Assembly: GCF_000520975.1 (NCBI RefSeq)
Contig: NZ_JACB01000001.1
Span: forward strand, 62,001-126,000
From: Aquimarina megaterium XH134
Lineage (GTDB): Bacteria > Bacteroidota > Bacteroidia > Flavobacteriales > Flavobacteriaceae
DNA length: 64,000 bases
Reading direction: 5' to 3'
The notes beneath the pieces were generated by a model. It saw nothing but the letters and a program-made list of their open reading frames with translations. It was not told the DNA's origin and ran no database searches. The stretch's first letter is position 1, and each line of letters starts with the position of its first letter. Below are positions 1 to 8,807 of the stretch, one piece after another. A program made the position numbers and the translations under genes.

Positions 1-3000
1 ACAGATGCAGAAGATCCAGAGAGTATCGATAAAATCCAGGTTCCAAAAACACTAACAGCCGATGATAACTGGAACTATCAGGTAAGCATACCTTATACTC
101 GTTTTAGTAAAGAGGTAGTAGCTTCAGAAAATGATCTTCCTGATGGAAACGACAGTCCATATTTAGGATTAGGTGATATTCTTCAAGTTAATTTTGCATG
201 GCAGGATATTTATGGTAACAGTATTATAAGCGAGTTATCAGATCCATCGGCAACCAGTAATGAACCATTAAATGAACCACCTGTATTAACAGGATATACA
301 GATGCTATTCTTGGACTTAACCAGTGGCCTTCAGTTAGTTCCTCCTGGATGGTTACCGGAGAAGAAGGGGAAGCCAAACTAGATACGGGATTAAATTTTG
401 ATCCTAGTTATTATCAGGGGCTAATCTCTACAACAGCAAAAAGCAGTACTACCATTCTGGGACAATATACTGTAACTGTAGATGAGGCCAGTGCTGTAGA
501 CAAAGCTAACTATACAATCGATCAAAATGTTAATATCGAGTCTATTGTTCTTAATGCCGATAAAAAATCAGTCACTATTACGGTAGATAACATTCCTGAA
601 AATGTAGAAATAACGGTTACCGTAAGTAACGTTAAAGCCGATATAACGAATCCTGAAGATACTAATGTTCTTGTTTTTAACGGCTGGTCAAAATTTAGCG
701 CCGATAATGATAAAGATCTGGCTACCTCTACAGTGATAGAACAAGCCACCAGGGATCTACAAACCTATACTCAGATTTGGTACCAGTTAACCGATCCTAA
801 TGGTATCGCTTTTCAAATAGATACTACATTAACCTCTAATCCTTTTGTTCTAAGCAAAGATGATGTGAGCAAGCTGGTTCAGGAATGGATTGCTTCTATC
901 TATCTATTCTTAGCTAATCGCAGTATGGGAGAAATTACTACTGCGACACCAGATAGTGATCATACCATATCTTTCGATATAGACACTGCACAGGTAAATA
1001 CCGAGCAAATATTCAGATTAGAGTTAAGTTTTACCATCGAGCGTATCGGAGGTTCTATTTCTGGTGATTTTGAAACTACAGGAGGCATTAAATCTGCAAG
1101 TACCAGTATTCCTCCTTTATCAAAAGCAGAATCAGGAGTAACTACAGGTTTAGAAGATTTTGCTGCTGGATTTGAGACTGCTTTATCTAAAAATGATGTG
1201 TATCAACTTAAAGTTACTTCTGGTGTAGACCGTGATGAGAATCTAAGTAATGCCGGAGGCACAGAAATATGGGCTACTCGACTAGGTGTTGATTCGACTA
1301 CCAGTATTGGATATGAGATCAATGATACCAGTAATCCGGTGATTTTTGCACCAAAACCAATATCTAATAAGCTAGAGACAAAAGATCACATTCCTATCTA
1401 TTATTTTAATCCTAAGACAGGTATAGATTTTTCTACTCCTTCTACATATACCGATTTTAAAAATATTGATATGGATCTTTGGGGTAAACAGATCTTTTCG
1501 AGTATTGATGGTGTATTAACCCCAGAATTTACAGCTGCTATTCAATTAGTTGATGATTTCGGAAGTACAACATTCCTCACCGATATGTTGGCCAATAAAA
1601 AACGACTGGCAGAAATCCTTAAGCTATCAATGGTTCCTGTTTTTGCAGGGCAGACAGCAGATACATCAGATATTCAGGAAACCTTTTTACAGCAGTTATT
1701 AGTTAAACTTAGTAATGCATATACTACTCGCGCCGGAATTCAGTTTGCCGCGACAGTACAGGCAGATACTGTTCCGGAAGGTGCGGACACTCCTCAACTA
1801 TATGGAAATATAAATCAGAACTTTGTCTTTATGGGGGTAGAATTAGATCAGGATGAAGCTACTATAGTGTATCTTTTCTTCTCTAATTTTATGAGTAAAG
1901 AAGAAGCCGAAAAAATAAGTAATTATACTGTTTCTGATGATATACAAGTTGTAAACGCTTCATTGCTTAGTGAAAATAATCGCATTGTACGTTTAAAATT
2001 AAGTGGAGATGCCGTAATCGACAAAACTGTAGTAACTATTGTAGATACATTGTTTGATGAAGTTGGAAACGTTATTACACCTCCGCTAAGCCATACTGTA
2101 CAGAAAAACGTTGATGGCGGTAACTTTAGCACATCCTTTAGTCTAAGTTCGCCAAAATTAGCATTGAGTGAAAGTAAAGATGCCAAGCTGCCCTTCCTGC
2201 TTTCTTCTCCAGACATTATTAGAGGTACCGAAAATGAAGTGCTATCCTATGTAGACCTGGATATTACCTATGCTGGTTTTGCTATCGAACATCAAATTAG
2301 TTCGGTTCCGGGAATCGAAGATTATAAAGCATCATCATGGTTAAGTTTTATTTCAAAAAACAAAACCAATCCATTAGAAACTTCATTAGGGGTGTTTAAA
2401 GTTCCTTTGATCTTAAGGTCCTTCCCTACTGCACCAGCAATGGTTAAGCAAGAGGGTTCTTATCCTTATACTACCAGTACTAATAATGCGATAAATGATA
2501 TCTTAAATTGGAACTATCAGATTACGTATTCTCAATCTTTCCACTATCCTCAGGATCAGGTTAATTTTGAGATTCTGTTTAATGTTCAGGAGAATATGGC
2601 TAAAGCTCTTGGCAGTTTTGAAGATGCATTTGCGCAGATGGCCGAGTTTATTTCTGTTTTCCCTAATATCAATCAGGTATTTAATGATACATTGATCAAG
2701 ATCGATGCTACCACTACAGATGCATCTGAGTTCGAATCTGCAGCGGTAGCCTTATCGTCCTATAACCAGATGGTTTCAAGAATGGCAGATGCTGCAGAAA
2801 CCAGTAATGGCTTTGCTCTTAATGCCTTTAATGAGCTATTAAAGCAAGGTTATACTGCAGATCCGTATTCTTTTTACATCAAAGAAAGTTCTACAACAAT
2901 AGAAACTACTACAGGAGTATTATTAGTTAATATTTTTGGTGCAGTACCAGAAGGAATAGGTATTCCGGTTGTGAATATTCCTGATTACAATGCAATTAGT

Positions 3001-3696
3001 ATTGATCCCGAAGATGGAGCTAGTTATAGTTATTATTATACTTCTAAAGATACAGGCAAAATCCTTGAAGCTTCTATTGGGCAATCTATAGCAGATCGTA
3101 TGGTACTTATCCCTACGATGAATATTCTAAACAGACAGGATGCCGATACTACTGCAAACTTAAAGCGTAATGTAGAATTAGTCCCTGGTAAACCATCGGC
3201 AGATGATTTTGTATATACGACAGGTAATATTGGATTTTCGAATGCATTTCACCCAACTATAGATAGTAGTGAGCCGCTAAATATTGCGACGATCAATAAT
3301 CCGTCCAGCCCTAACGTGGGAACATTAGAGCAACAGCTTACCATTTTGTTTGATACACTATTAGCAGAAAACTCTCAGGATACCATTAGTATTTTGATGA
3401 ATGCTAATTATAGCTATCAGGCAAACAGCAAGCTAAGTGATATTTTCCTTCCGGTAATTATGCAACCATTACAGTCGATACAGGTACTGGGTGATGGATC
3501 GGATAAAGCATTAAAACAAATGATTTCTGATTGGGCCAATAGCATTAAAGAATGGTTTAGTACAAATCAGGTAGATGATACCGAAGCATCACTGTGGTTT
3601 GATCTTACTATATTTTCTAACCTAACTGCACAACCTAAACCATTAATTCGATTAAGAACATTAACATTATCATTAGATTATATTACAGACATGTAA
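1..3696 (+). CDS. 3' part of a very large unrecognised protein
   Basis: The frame is open from the first base of the window, so the gene begins upstream; 1231 residues are visible. I do not recognise the family. The sequence is rich in Thr, Ser, Asp and Asn and in alternating beta-type segments (for example the stretch around bases 460-640 reads like an Ig-like or cadherin-like sandwich), with longer helical segments around bases 2590-2870. There is no membrane segment, no repeat array and no typical T9SS sorting domain at the C-terminus, which ends Leu-Asp-Tyr-Ile-Thr-Asp-Met. A strong terminator lies 30 bases after the stop. It could be a secreted or surface protein, or part of a large toxin- or injectisome-type protein, but nothing visible decides this. 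Confidence 0.85.
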   Translation, partial: TDAEDPESIDKIQVPKTLTADDNWNYQVSIPYTRFSKEVVASENDLPDGNDSPYLGLGDILQVNFAWQDIYGNSIISELSDPSATSNEPLNEPPVLTGYTDAILGLNQWPSVSSSWMVTGEEGEAKLDTGLNFDPSYYQGLISTTAKSSTTILGQYTVTVDEASAVDKANYTIDQNVNIESIVLNADKKSVTITVDNIPENVEITVTVSNVKADITNPEDTNVLVFNGWSKFSADNDKDLATSTVIEQATRDLQTYTQIWYQLTDPNGIAFQIDTTLTSNPFVLSKDDVSKLVQEWIASIYLFLANRSMGEITTATPDSDHTISFDIDTAQVNTEQIFRLELSFTIERIGGSISGDFETTGGIKSASTSIPPLSKAESGVTTGLEDFAAGFETALSKNDVYQLKVTSGVDRDENLSNAGGTEIWATRLGVDSTTSIGYEINDTSNPVIFAPKPISNKLETKDHIPIYYFNPKTGIDFSTPSTYTDFKNIDMDLWGKQIFSSIDGVLTPEFTAAIQLVDDFGSTTFLTDMLANKKRLAEILKLSMVPVFAGQTADTSDIQETFLQQLLVKLSNAYTTRAGIQFAATVQADTVPEGADTPQLYGNINQNFVFMGVELDQDEATIVYLFFSNFMSKEEAEKISNYTVSDDIQVVNASLLSENNRIVRLKLSGDAVIDKTVVTIVDTLFDEVGNVITPPLSHTVQKNVDGGNFSTSFSLSSPKLALSESKDAKLPFLLSSPDIIRGTENEVLSYVDLDITYAGFAIEHQISSVPGIEDYKASSWLSFISKNKTNPLETSLGVFKVPLILRSFPTAPAMVKQEGSYPYTTSTNNAINDILNWNYQITYSQSFHYPQDQVNFEILFNVQENMAKALGSFEDAFAQMAEFISVFPNINQVFNDTLIKIDATTTDASEFESAAVALSSYNQMVSRMADAAETSNGFALNAFNELLKQGYTADPYSFYIKESSTTIETTTGVLLVNIFGAVPEGIGIPVVNIPDYNAISIDPEDGASYSYYYTSKDTGKILEASIGQSIADRMVLIPTMNILNRQDADTTANLKRNVELVPGKPSADDFVYTTGNIGFSNAFHPTIDSSEPLNIATINNPSSPNVGTLEQQLTILFDTLLAENSQDTISILMNANYSYQANSKLSDIFLPVIMQPLQSIQVLGDGSDKALKQMISDWANSIKEWFSTNQVDDTEASLWFDLTIFSNLTAQPKPLIRLRTLTLSLDYITDM

Positions 3697-3726
3697 TACA
3701 TATGTAAAAACAGGCGAGCCAACCAA

Positions 3727-3759
3727 AAACTCCATACGACTAGTCGTATGGGGTTTTTT
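3727..3759 (+). terminator. Rho-independent terminator of the large gene
   Basis: Bases 3732-3751 form a perfect 20-base palindrome (arm CCATACGACT). It is extended outward by A/T pairs and followed by a run of six T. It sits about 30 bases after the stop of the large upstream gene. Confidence 0.9.
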
Positions 3760-3857
3760 CTTCTTTCAACTTGAGTTCGATATAAGGATTTAGTTTAAAA
3801 AAGCTGTCAAATTAAGTGATCTGATACTTCGGCATAACTCTGTACAGGCCCAGGAAG

Positions 3858-3910
3858 ATTGTATCGAGAATAGTGATTTTCTATCCAAAAAAAGCTATTC
3901 TCGATACAAT
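3858..3910. repeat. 16-bp perfect inverted repeat
   Basis: Arms 3858-3873 (ATTGTATCGAGAATAG) and 3895-3910 are exact reverse complements with a 21-base A/T-rich loop, followed by TTTTCT. It could be a second terminator or a REP-like element. The remainder of 3761-4044 shows no coding signal. Confidence 0.7.
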
Positions 3911-4044
3911 TTTTCTACATTTCATTCTGAAAAACCACTCGAATTGACACTTTTTATGACATTTTAGCTTAGGTCGAATTAAGTTTTTTTAATTAAGGTT
4001 TAAGAAAGAGCTTTACATTAGGAGCCATTGTTGTGTGTAGTGCT

Positions 4045-4716
4045 CTATTTATTATTGAGGTTTAGACTTTTTATATTCCATAATGCAATTGTTGATGCCG
4101 TAAAGAAGATAACCAATATAAGATTTAAATAACCTCCACAAATAATAATCCAAATATTACCAGACAAATTTTTACAAATAAAGCCTTGTATTAAAAAAGG
4201 TACCAGTGGAAAAAAAAGAATAATCCATCTTGGATATAAAGTTTTCCTTTTCCAGACTTGAATGATAAATATAATAGATAAAAGTCCAAAAATTGGATAA
4301 ACAAATAGTCTCAATACATTATTTGCTTCAGTAGCTAAAGAGACTGCCTCATTTATATTAAGGTTATTTTCGGTAGCTAATCTCGCCGATGTGGCAATAG
4401 CAACATAAGCACCATGAATAACTCCATACGCAATTAAGATAGCAGCAAAACAAATTAAAATTGTATTCTTTATTATAGGTTTAGTTGGTTTAAAGGCATG
4501 ATATATTTGAACCACTCCTAACATATAAAACCAAGCTGCCAACAGAGCAGTAACAGCACTAGAAATAATTCTGAAATCAGATGCATTCCCCATATTTTCT
4601 GTTAAATTGGTATTACCAGGATCATAGTAAAAAAGCATATCTCCAGAAAACAAAATTAGCCCGCCAAGCGCTCCTAGTATTCCTAAAATTCTAATACAAA
4701 ATTTATTCATTTTCAT
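4045..4716 (-). CDS. Polytopic membrane protein, possibly DUF6796-like
   Basis: A 223-residue integral membrane protein with about six hydrophobic segments (near residues 8-27, 50-72, 82-108, 130-152, 163-182 and 190-213). The N-terminal Gly-Gly-Leu-Ile-Leu-Phe-Ser-Gly-Asp-Met-Leu-Phe stretch resembles what I remember of small Bacteroidetes membrane proteins annotated DUF6796; this assignment is from memory and weak. No catalytic residues are evident. It is the first of a run of single minus-strand genes, and the palindromic spacer 4738-4851 separates it from the next gene. Function unknown. Confidence 0.75.
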   Translation of the reverse strand: MKMNKFCIRILGILGALGGLILFSGDMLFYYDPGNTNLTENMGNASDFRIISSAVTALLAAWFYMLGVVQIYHAFKPTKPIIKNTILICFAAILIAYGVIHGAYVAIATSARLATENNLNINEAVSLATEANNVLRLFVYPIFGLLSIIFIIQVWKRKTLYPRWIILFFPLVPFLIQGFICKNLSGNIWIIICGGYLNLILVIFFTASTIALWNIKSLNLNNK

Positions 4717-4737
4717 CTATTACTTATTTTTTGCATT

Positions 4738-4851
4738 GTATACAACGTTTAGTGTATAGATCGTTGGAAATTCCTATCAGTACCAAGGTAACAAAATTGC
4801 AATGAATTCCGTTTAAGGAAATCAGATGCAATAAGCTACATATGTTGTTAC
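4738..4851. repeat. Palindromic spacer A (attC-like)
   Basis: Imperfect inverted repeat. The left end, around 4738-4759, contains ACAACGTTTAGTGTATAG. The right end, around 4835-4851, contains CTACATATGTTGTTAC and overlaps the stop codon of the HAD-like gene. The ends resemble those of the spacers at 5310-5360, 6190-6360 and 6875-7065. The interior is non-coding. Confidence 0.55.
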
Positions 4852-5297
4852 TCAGCATTTTTTATCCTGCCTTTTATCTTTTCAATCCAATTTTTATCGG
4901 CAGGTTCAACAATAATTGCTTTGAAATTAAACCTCTCACTTTCAATCCCAACACCGTCTAAATCATCAATATGTAAATCAAAACCAAAAGCTGGCGGAAA
5001 TTTAGACGAGTGAATATTCCGAGAGGTCAAAACTCGTCGATTTTCTGTTTGGTTTACAATTCGATTCACTTTTATTCCATAATATCCTAAAGTCAGTCTT
5101 ATTTTTCTTTTAGATCTAAATGATGTGGTATAAATATGGATTTTATGACCTTGATTTTGTAAATCAGAAATTAATTTATTTGTCCCTTTTCGTATTTTTT
5201 CAATTCCGAGTAGTTTAGCAATTCCGTTACGCTTTTCTGTTTCAAACTCATTCCCATTTGGAATTAAAGTGCTGTCAAGATCAAAACTGATATTCAT
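4848..5297 (-). CDS. HAD-superfamily hydrolase-like protein
   Basis: A 149-residue protein beginning with the HAD motif I, Phe-Asp-Leu-Asp-Ser-Thr, with nucleophile Asp6 and acid/base Asp8. Motif II is Thr-Thr-Ser near residue 57 (after His-Ile-Tyr), and a late Asp-Leu-His-Ile-Asp-Asp segment near 108-113 supplies the acidic metal-binding motif. There is no large cap domain, so it resembles small phosphatases of the family. The substrate cannot be read from sequence. It is a single-gene unit bounded by palindromic spacers on both sides (4738-4851 and 5310-5360), as expected of a cassette gene. Confidence 0.8.
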   Translation of the reverse strand: MNISFDLDSTLIPNGNEFETEKRNGIAKLLGIEKIRKGTNKLISDLQNQGHKIHIYTTSFRSKRKIRLTLGYYGIKVNRIVNQTENRRVLTSRNIHSSKFPPAFGFDLHIDDLDGVGIESERFNFKAIIVEPADKNWIEKIKGRIKNAE

Positions 5298-5309
5298 TTT
5301 TTAATATTG

Positions 5310-5360
5310 GGTAACGTTTAATGCAAACAGTCGTTTTAATACAGTTTATACATTGTTACC
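5310..5360. repeat. Palindromic spacer B (compact attC-like)
   Basis: A compact 51-base imperfect palindrome. The left arm, GGTAACGTTTAATGCAAAC at 5310-5328, pairs with CAGTTTATACATTGTTACC at 5342-5360, leaving a few unpaired bases on the left arm. It lies between the start of the HAD-like gene and the end of the leucine-rich-repeat gene. Unpaired extra bases on one arm are a feature shared with integron attC sites. Confidence 0.6.
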
Positions 5361-5399
5361 AGCTTTGTAATTTGTTTATAAAATGATCTCAATATTTTA

Positions 5400-6140
5400 C
5401 TAGGTACGTTCTAAAATACTTTCCAATCCATAAATCCCTCTGTCAATTAAGGTCTTTATATCGTCCATAGCATTCCGTTTCAGCGGGTTTCCATCAAGTG
5501 AAATTCCTTTTAAAAATGGGTGATTTATAAGTGGACTTATATCCTGGATATGATTATCTTTAAGGTTAACATAACTTAAATGTTTAAGCTCATTTAAGAA
5601 ACTGATATCTTTAATTCCTGTATTCCAAAGATGTAAATCTGTTAAATTAGGAAGGTGTTTTAGAACAGAAACATTTTTGATTTTATTATCGTTTAGACCT
5701 AAAACTTTTAACTTTTTCAATCCTTTAAGGGCTTCAATATCTTCAATTTCATTCTCTGCAAGCCAAAGTGTTTCTAAGTCTTTTAGTTTTGATAGTGATG
5801 AGATATCTATTATCTTATTTGAAGAGAGATTAAGTACTTCTAGTTTTATGCATTCTTTTAATGGACTAATATCATTAATTTCATTATCCGATAAGTTAAT
5901 TAAATCTAATTGTTTCATGGATGCTAAAGGTTTAATACTACTTATTTTATTGTTATAAGCGTATAAACTACTGATAGTTGAACATAGTTCTAAGCCTTCC
6001 AATGAAGTAATTCCTGTGTTGTAGCAATCTAGTTCTGATACATTGATATTTTCAACATAAATATCTTCATCCTCATTTTTGTTGAAAAATGATTTGATGT
6101 GATTCTCTAGGGTTTTGTCCTTAAATTTTATTGCATTCAT
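5400..6140 (-). CDS. Leucine-rich repeat protein (SDS22/internalin-type repeats)
   Basis: A 246-residue protein with about eight tandem 22-residue leucine-rich repeats across residues 40-225, of the pattern LxxLxLxxNxIxDIxxLxxL. The Asn ladder is clear (Asn-Asn-Lys-Ile, Asp-Asn-Glu-Ile, Ser-Asn-Lys-Ile, Glu-Asn-Glu-Ile). There is no signal peptide, membrane segment or sorting domain, so a cytoplasmic protein-binding role is likely. The partner is unknown. It is a single minus-strand gene bounded by palindromic spacers at 5310-5360 and 6190-6360, unrelated in function to its neighbours. Confidence 0.9.
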   Translation of the reverse strand: MNAIKFKDKTLENHIKSFFNKNEDEDIYVENINVSELDCYNTGITSLEGLELCSTISSLYAYNNKISSIKPLASMKQLDLINLSDNEINDISPLKECIKLEVLNLSSNKIIDISSLSKLKDLETLWLAENEIEDIEALKGLKKLKVLGLNDNKIKNVSVLKHLPNLTDLHLWNTGIKDISFLNELKHLSYVNLKDNHIQDISPLINHPFLKGISLDGNPLKRNAMDDIKTLIDRGIYGLESILERT

Positions 6141-6189
6141 AACAAATTTTATCGTTGAAAGTTCTGATATATGTCTTAGATGTATTGCT

Positions 6190-6360
6190 GGTACGTTTAA
6201 TACATGTATCGTAGTTAAGCAATTATTACCTAGTCATCGACATTTTCCGCGCATTGACTGCTAACTTTTCCATTCAGCAAGCATTGTGACTTACCAAAAA
6301 TACAACAACCATTCGATTAATCACTTAGTTGCTATGATCACATATATCGTGTTGTAAACT
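6190..6360. repeat. Palindromic spacer C (attC-like, long)
   Basis: The left arm 6190-6219 (contains TACGTTTAATACATGTATCG) and the right arm 6324-6360 (contains GCTATGATCACATATATCG then TGTTGTAAAC) form an imperfect inverted repeat with about 100 bases between. The right half is visibly homologous to 59200-59262, more than 50 kb away. Confidence 0.65.
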
Positions 6361-6364
6361 GTTT

Positions 6365-6850
6365 TTAATCAAATTCAGTTTCGATTTTATTTAAACTTGC
6401 GATATCCTTATTTAAGTATTTAATACTAATTTTTGGTGGTATTGAAATCTCTATACAGGTTTCGCTAAAAATTAAATCCTCCGTTGAAATCTTGGATTGA
6501 AACTCATTTGACATCAACAGCCCTTTTAGAATCAATTTGAACATTTTTTTATTTGAATATTCGTCCATTAATTTTTGAATATGATGTTCATCAAATTCAG
6601 TAACTCTGCTAAAATGGATTTCTACCGATGGAGGAATTGATATTCCAACAATTAACCTGTTCGTTCTGAATCCGGCTTTTTCAATTAGGGGTAAAACATC
6701 AAAAATATCTTTTACATAATTAACAAATTTATCCTTAGTATTAGTTCCAAGATCACCAATTTTGGATAAACCACTTTTTAGTTGGTTTATTACATTGTCC
6801 ATTTTATTATTGGATTTGGAAGAATCTGTTACAATTGATTTTTCAGGCAT
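6365..6850 (-). CDS. Hypothetical protein, single cassette-like gene
   Basis: A 161-residue soluble protein that I do not recognise. The first 50 residues are polar and helical (Lys, Ser, Asn and Asp rich). The rest alternates beta strands with helices, with two similar strand motifs, Ser-Ile-Pro-Pro-Ser-Val-Glu-Ile and Ser-Ile-Pro-Pro-Lys-Ile-Ser-Ile, near residues 71 and 136, which suggests an internal duplication. There is no signal peptide or membrane segment. It lies alone between palindromic spacers 6190-6360 and 6875-7065. The start codon overlaps no other gene. Confidence 0.65.
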   Translation of the reverse strand: MPEKSIVTDSSKSNNKMDNVINQLKSGLSKIGDLGTNTKDKFVNYVKDIFDVLPLIEKAGFRTNRLIVGISIPPSVEIHFSRVTEFDEHHIQKLMDEYSNKKMFKLILKGLLMSNEFQSKISTEDLIFSETCIEISIPPKISIKYLNKDIASLNKIETEFD

Positions 6851-6874
6851 TAATTTGTCAATTTATAATTGTTT

Positions 6875-7065
6875 ACAACAATGTATAAGAAACATAGGGC
6901 AGGTAATAAGCACTATGGTTTTGGTTTATTACTTAGCCAAATATAAATATTTTGCTGTTATCTTTTTTTTCTCATAAACGCCAAATTTTATATTTGGCGA
7001 CTTTGCAAATAAACTCAGACTTTTCGATAAGTCTAAACTGCCCTATGTTTTTTATACATTGTTGT
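6875..7065. repeat. Palindromic spacer D with near-perfect 28-base arms
   Basis: Arms 6875-6902 and 7038-7065 (ACAACAATGTATAA...ATAGGGCAG) are reverse complements with a single mismatch. The 135-base interior holds two further hairpins: CGCCAAAT/ATTTGGCG at 6979-6999 and AGACTT/AAGTCT at 7017-7034. The right arm runs on into TATACCG about 18 bases before the stop of the ABM-like gene. This is the clearest member of the spacer family. Confidence 0.85.
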
Positions 7066-7088
7066 ATACCGTTTTTCTTGACAATATA

Positions 7089-7397
7089 TTAATTAGATGA
7101 TTGAGCTTTTTGTAGAGGTGTTAATATCTTCATTGATACAGATCCCAATACTATCAATTCTAACAGATTTTTTAATGATTCTTTATCTGCCATTCTTTCA
7201 TTTGAAAGATGAGCATTTTCTGTTGTATCCCAATAATATACGTCAAACCAAGTATCTTCTTCGTCTTTATATAAAGTTTGATTAATAAACCCTTCTAAGT
7301 TTTTTAAATCAGGAACCATTTTATTGACTGCATCAATCATTTGTTTATCCGAAACATCAGGTTTCGCCTTCCATTTTACAATTTCTACTACGTTCAT
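7089..7397 (-). CDS. ABM-like dimeric alpha/beta-barrel protein
   Basis: A 102-residue protein with the layout of antibiotic-biosynthesis-monooxygenase or stress-responsive dimeric alpha+beta barrels: an opening strand (Val-Val-Glu-Ile-Val-Lys-Trp-Lys), a helix (residues 17-30), a central Gly-Phe-Ile-Asn-Gln-Thr-Leu-Tyr strand followed by Trp-Phe-Asp-Val-Tyr-Tyr-Trp-Asp, and a second helix. Members of this fold are small dimeric enzymes or binding proteins. No cofactor or substrate can be inferred. The start overlaps the stop of the tag-like gene by four bases (ATGA), so the two are co-transcribed and translationally coupled. Confidence 0.75.
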   Translation of the reverse strand: MNVVEIVKWKAKPDVSDKQMIDAVNKMVPDLKNLEGFINQTLYKDEEDTWFDVYYWDTTENAHLSNERMADKESLKNLLELIVLGSVSMKILTPLQKAQSSN

Positions 7398-7963
7398 TTT
7401 ATATTTTTAATTTCGTTGTATCTAAAACATTCAGTTGTGTGGTCATTTACCATTCCTACCGCTTGCATAAAAGCATAACAAATAGTTGACCCTATGAACT
7501 TAAATCCCTTTTTCTTTAATACTTTACTCATTATGTCTGAGATTTCAGTTTTGGCAGGAATATCTTCAGCTTTTTTCCATTTATTTTGAATAGGTTTATT
7601 TTCTACAAAACCCCAAATAAAATTAGAGAAACTCCCATATTCTTTTTGAATTTCAAGAAAAGCTTTGGCATTGCTTACTACAGAATTGATTTTTAGCTTA
7701 TTTCTAATAATTCCAGAATCATTCAGTAATTCATCTATTTTTTTCTGATCATAGGTTACAATTTTGTTTGCCTCAAAATTGTCAAATACGTTGCGATAAT
7801 ACTCTCTTTTAACCAAAACAGTTAACCAACTTAATCCGGCTTGAGCACCTTCAAGAATTAAAAATTCAAATAATAATCGGTCATCATAGATTGGAATACC
7901 CCATTCATTATCATGATAATCCTCTTCAATTTTATGTTTAACTGACCAAGAACATTTTTTCAT
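7394..7963 (-). CDS. tag: DNA-3-methyladenine glycosylase I
   Basis: A 189-residue homologue of E. coli Tag, which excises 3-methyladenine from alkylated DNA in base-excision repair. The diagnostic residues are all present: zinc ligands Cys4 and His17 (Tyr-His-Asp-Asn-Glu-Trp-Gly), the late His and Cys in Asn-Asp-His-Thr-Thr-Glu-Cys, catalytic Glu38 in Leu-Glu-Gly-Ala-Gln-Ala-Gly-Leu-Ser-Trp, and the Lys-Lys-Gly-Phe-Lys-Phe-Ile-Gly-Ser-Thr-Ile-Cys-Tyr block. The length is normal for the family. It is the upstream gene of a two-gene unit with the ABM-like protein. Confidence 0.95.
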   Translation of the reverse strand: MKKCSWSVKHKIEEDYHDNEWGIPIYDDRLLFEFLILEGAQAGLSWLTVLVKREYYRNVFDNFEANKIVTYDQKKIDELLNDSGIIRNKLKINSVVSNAKAFLEIQKEYGSFSNFIWGFVENKPIQNKWKKAEDIPAKTEISDIMSKVLKKKGFKFIGSTICYAFMQAVGMVNDHTTECFRYNEIKNIK

Positions 7964-8054
7964 TTTGTTTCAGTATCATTTTACTATTTATAATACCCAA
8001 AATTACTGATGATAAATTTTCAAAGCATTAATCTAGATTAAGATTTCGGTGAAA

Positions 8055-8517
8055 TCATTTTTTTGGTTTCCCTTTAACTTTGCTAAGTGCCTCGGGTGTA
8101 ATGCCTAGATATGAAGCAATCATTCGTTGTGGAACTCTTTGAATGATTTTAGGATAAGTTTTAATAAAGTGTTCATAACGTTCAAGCGCTGTTGAACACA
8201 TCATCATTAGGACTCTGTTTTGAAGTGCTTCTAAACGATTAAGGATTTTTTGTAATTCTATTTTGTCTTCTTTTCCTTTTTCAAGAATATATACCTCTGA
8301 ATTTTCAATGGCATCAATAAATAGTTTACAAGGGGTATTCCTAGCTGTGCTATCTGTCATAACCCAATTTTCAGGTGCAAAAAGAAAAATATGTTCTTTT
8401 CCCTTTTCATCTATTACGTAACTACGAAGCAAGCCAGATTTTACTATGTAAATCTTAGTGTTGTTTTCTCCTGCTCTTTGAAGTATTTGTCCTTTTTTTA
8501 TTCTGATTTCGTTTGAT
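8055..8517 (-). pseudogene. N-terminally truncated Crp/Fnr-type regulator
   Basis: The open frame covers the second half of a cyclic-nucleotide-binding domain (bases 8517-8330, including Ile-Val-Lys-Ser-Gly-Leu-Leu-Arg-Ser-Tyr) and the C-terminal helix-turn-helix (Arg-Val-Pro-Gln-Arg-Met-Ile-Ala-Ser-Tyr-Leu-Gly). The first 30-40 residues expected for the family are missing: an in-frame TGA lies at 8518-8520, and the only usable start afterwards is TTG at 8432, inside the domain. Compare the intact paralogue at 10910-11473. The break lies beside GGTATACAATAATTGG (about 8523-8538), which resembles the ends of the palindromic spacers. Probably non-functional. Confidence 0.75.
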
Positions 8518-8520
8518 TTT

Positions 8521-8807
8521 CAATGGTATACAATAATTGGATATATTTCTCTTTTACTCACAAATCTAGAGGATTTTAGATACACCTCAAATTATTTATT
8601 GCTACTTGTGTATAGATTTCTGTTGTTTTCGTACTACTCTATACCCCATAAGGTTTGGATATAGCCAGATGCATAGATTTGCACCTTAAATCTGTCATCG
8701 GGATGAAACTATTCGATTTATCAAAAATCTGTAGATTTGTCGATAGCTCGGTAACATTTCGTCCTACTTCGACACATACTTATAATGCTGAGACACATAA
8801 AAACTGA
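8521..8807. other. Spacer between divergent genes, no gene seen
   Basis: 287 bases between the broken regulator and the PP2C-like gene. The left end carries a spacer-like GGTATACAATAATTGG. Short imperfect repeats of an AAATCTGTnnAT type occur at about 8687-8740. No ORF with coding character and no convincing terminator was found. Confidence 0.4.

Noticed and set aside
4738..7065. Calling the array a true integron
   Set aside because: No integrase gene, no attI and no clear GTTRRRY/RYYYAAC core could be seen in the window; only the palindromic layout and gene pattern support it, so it is reported as cassette-like.
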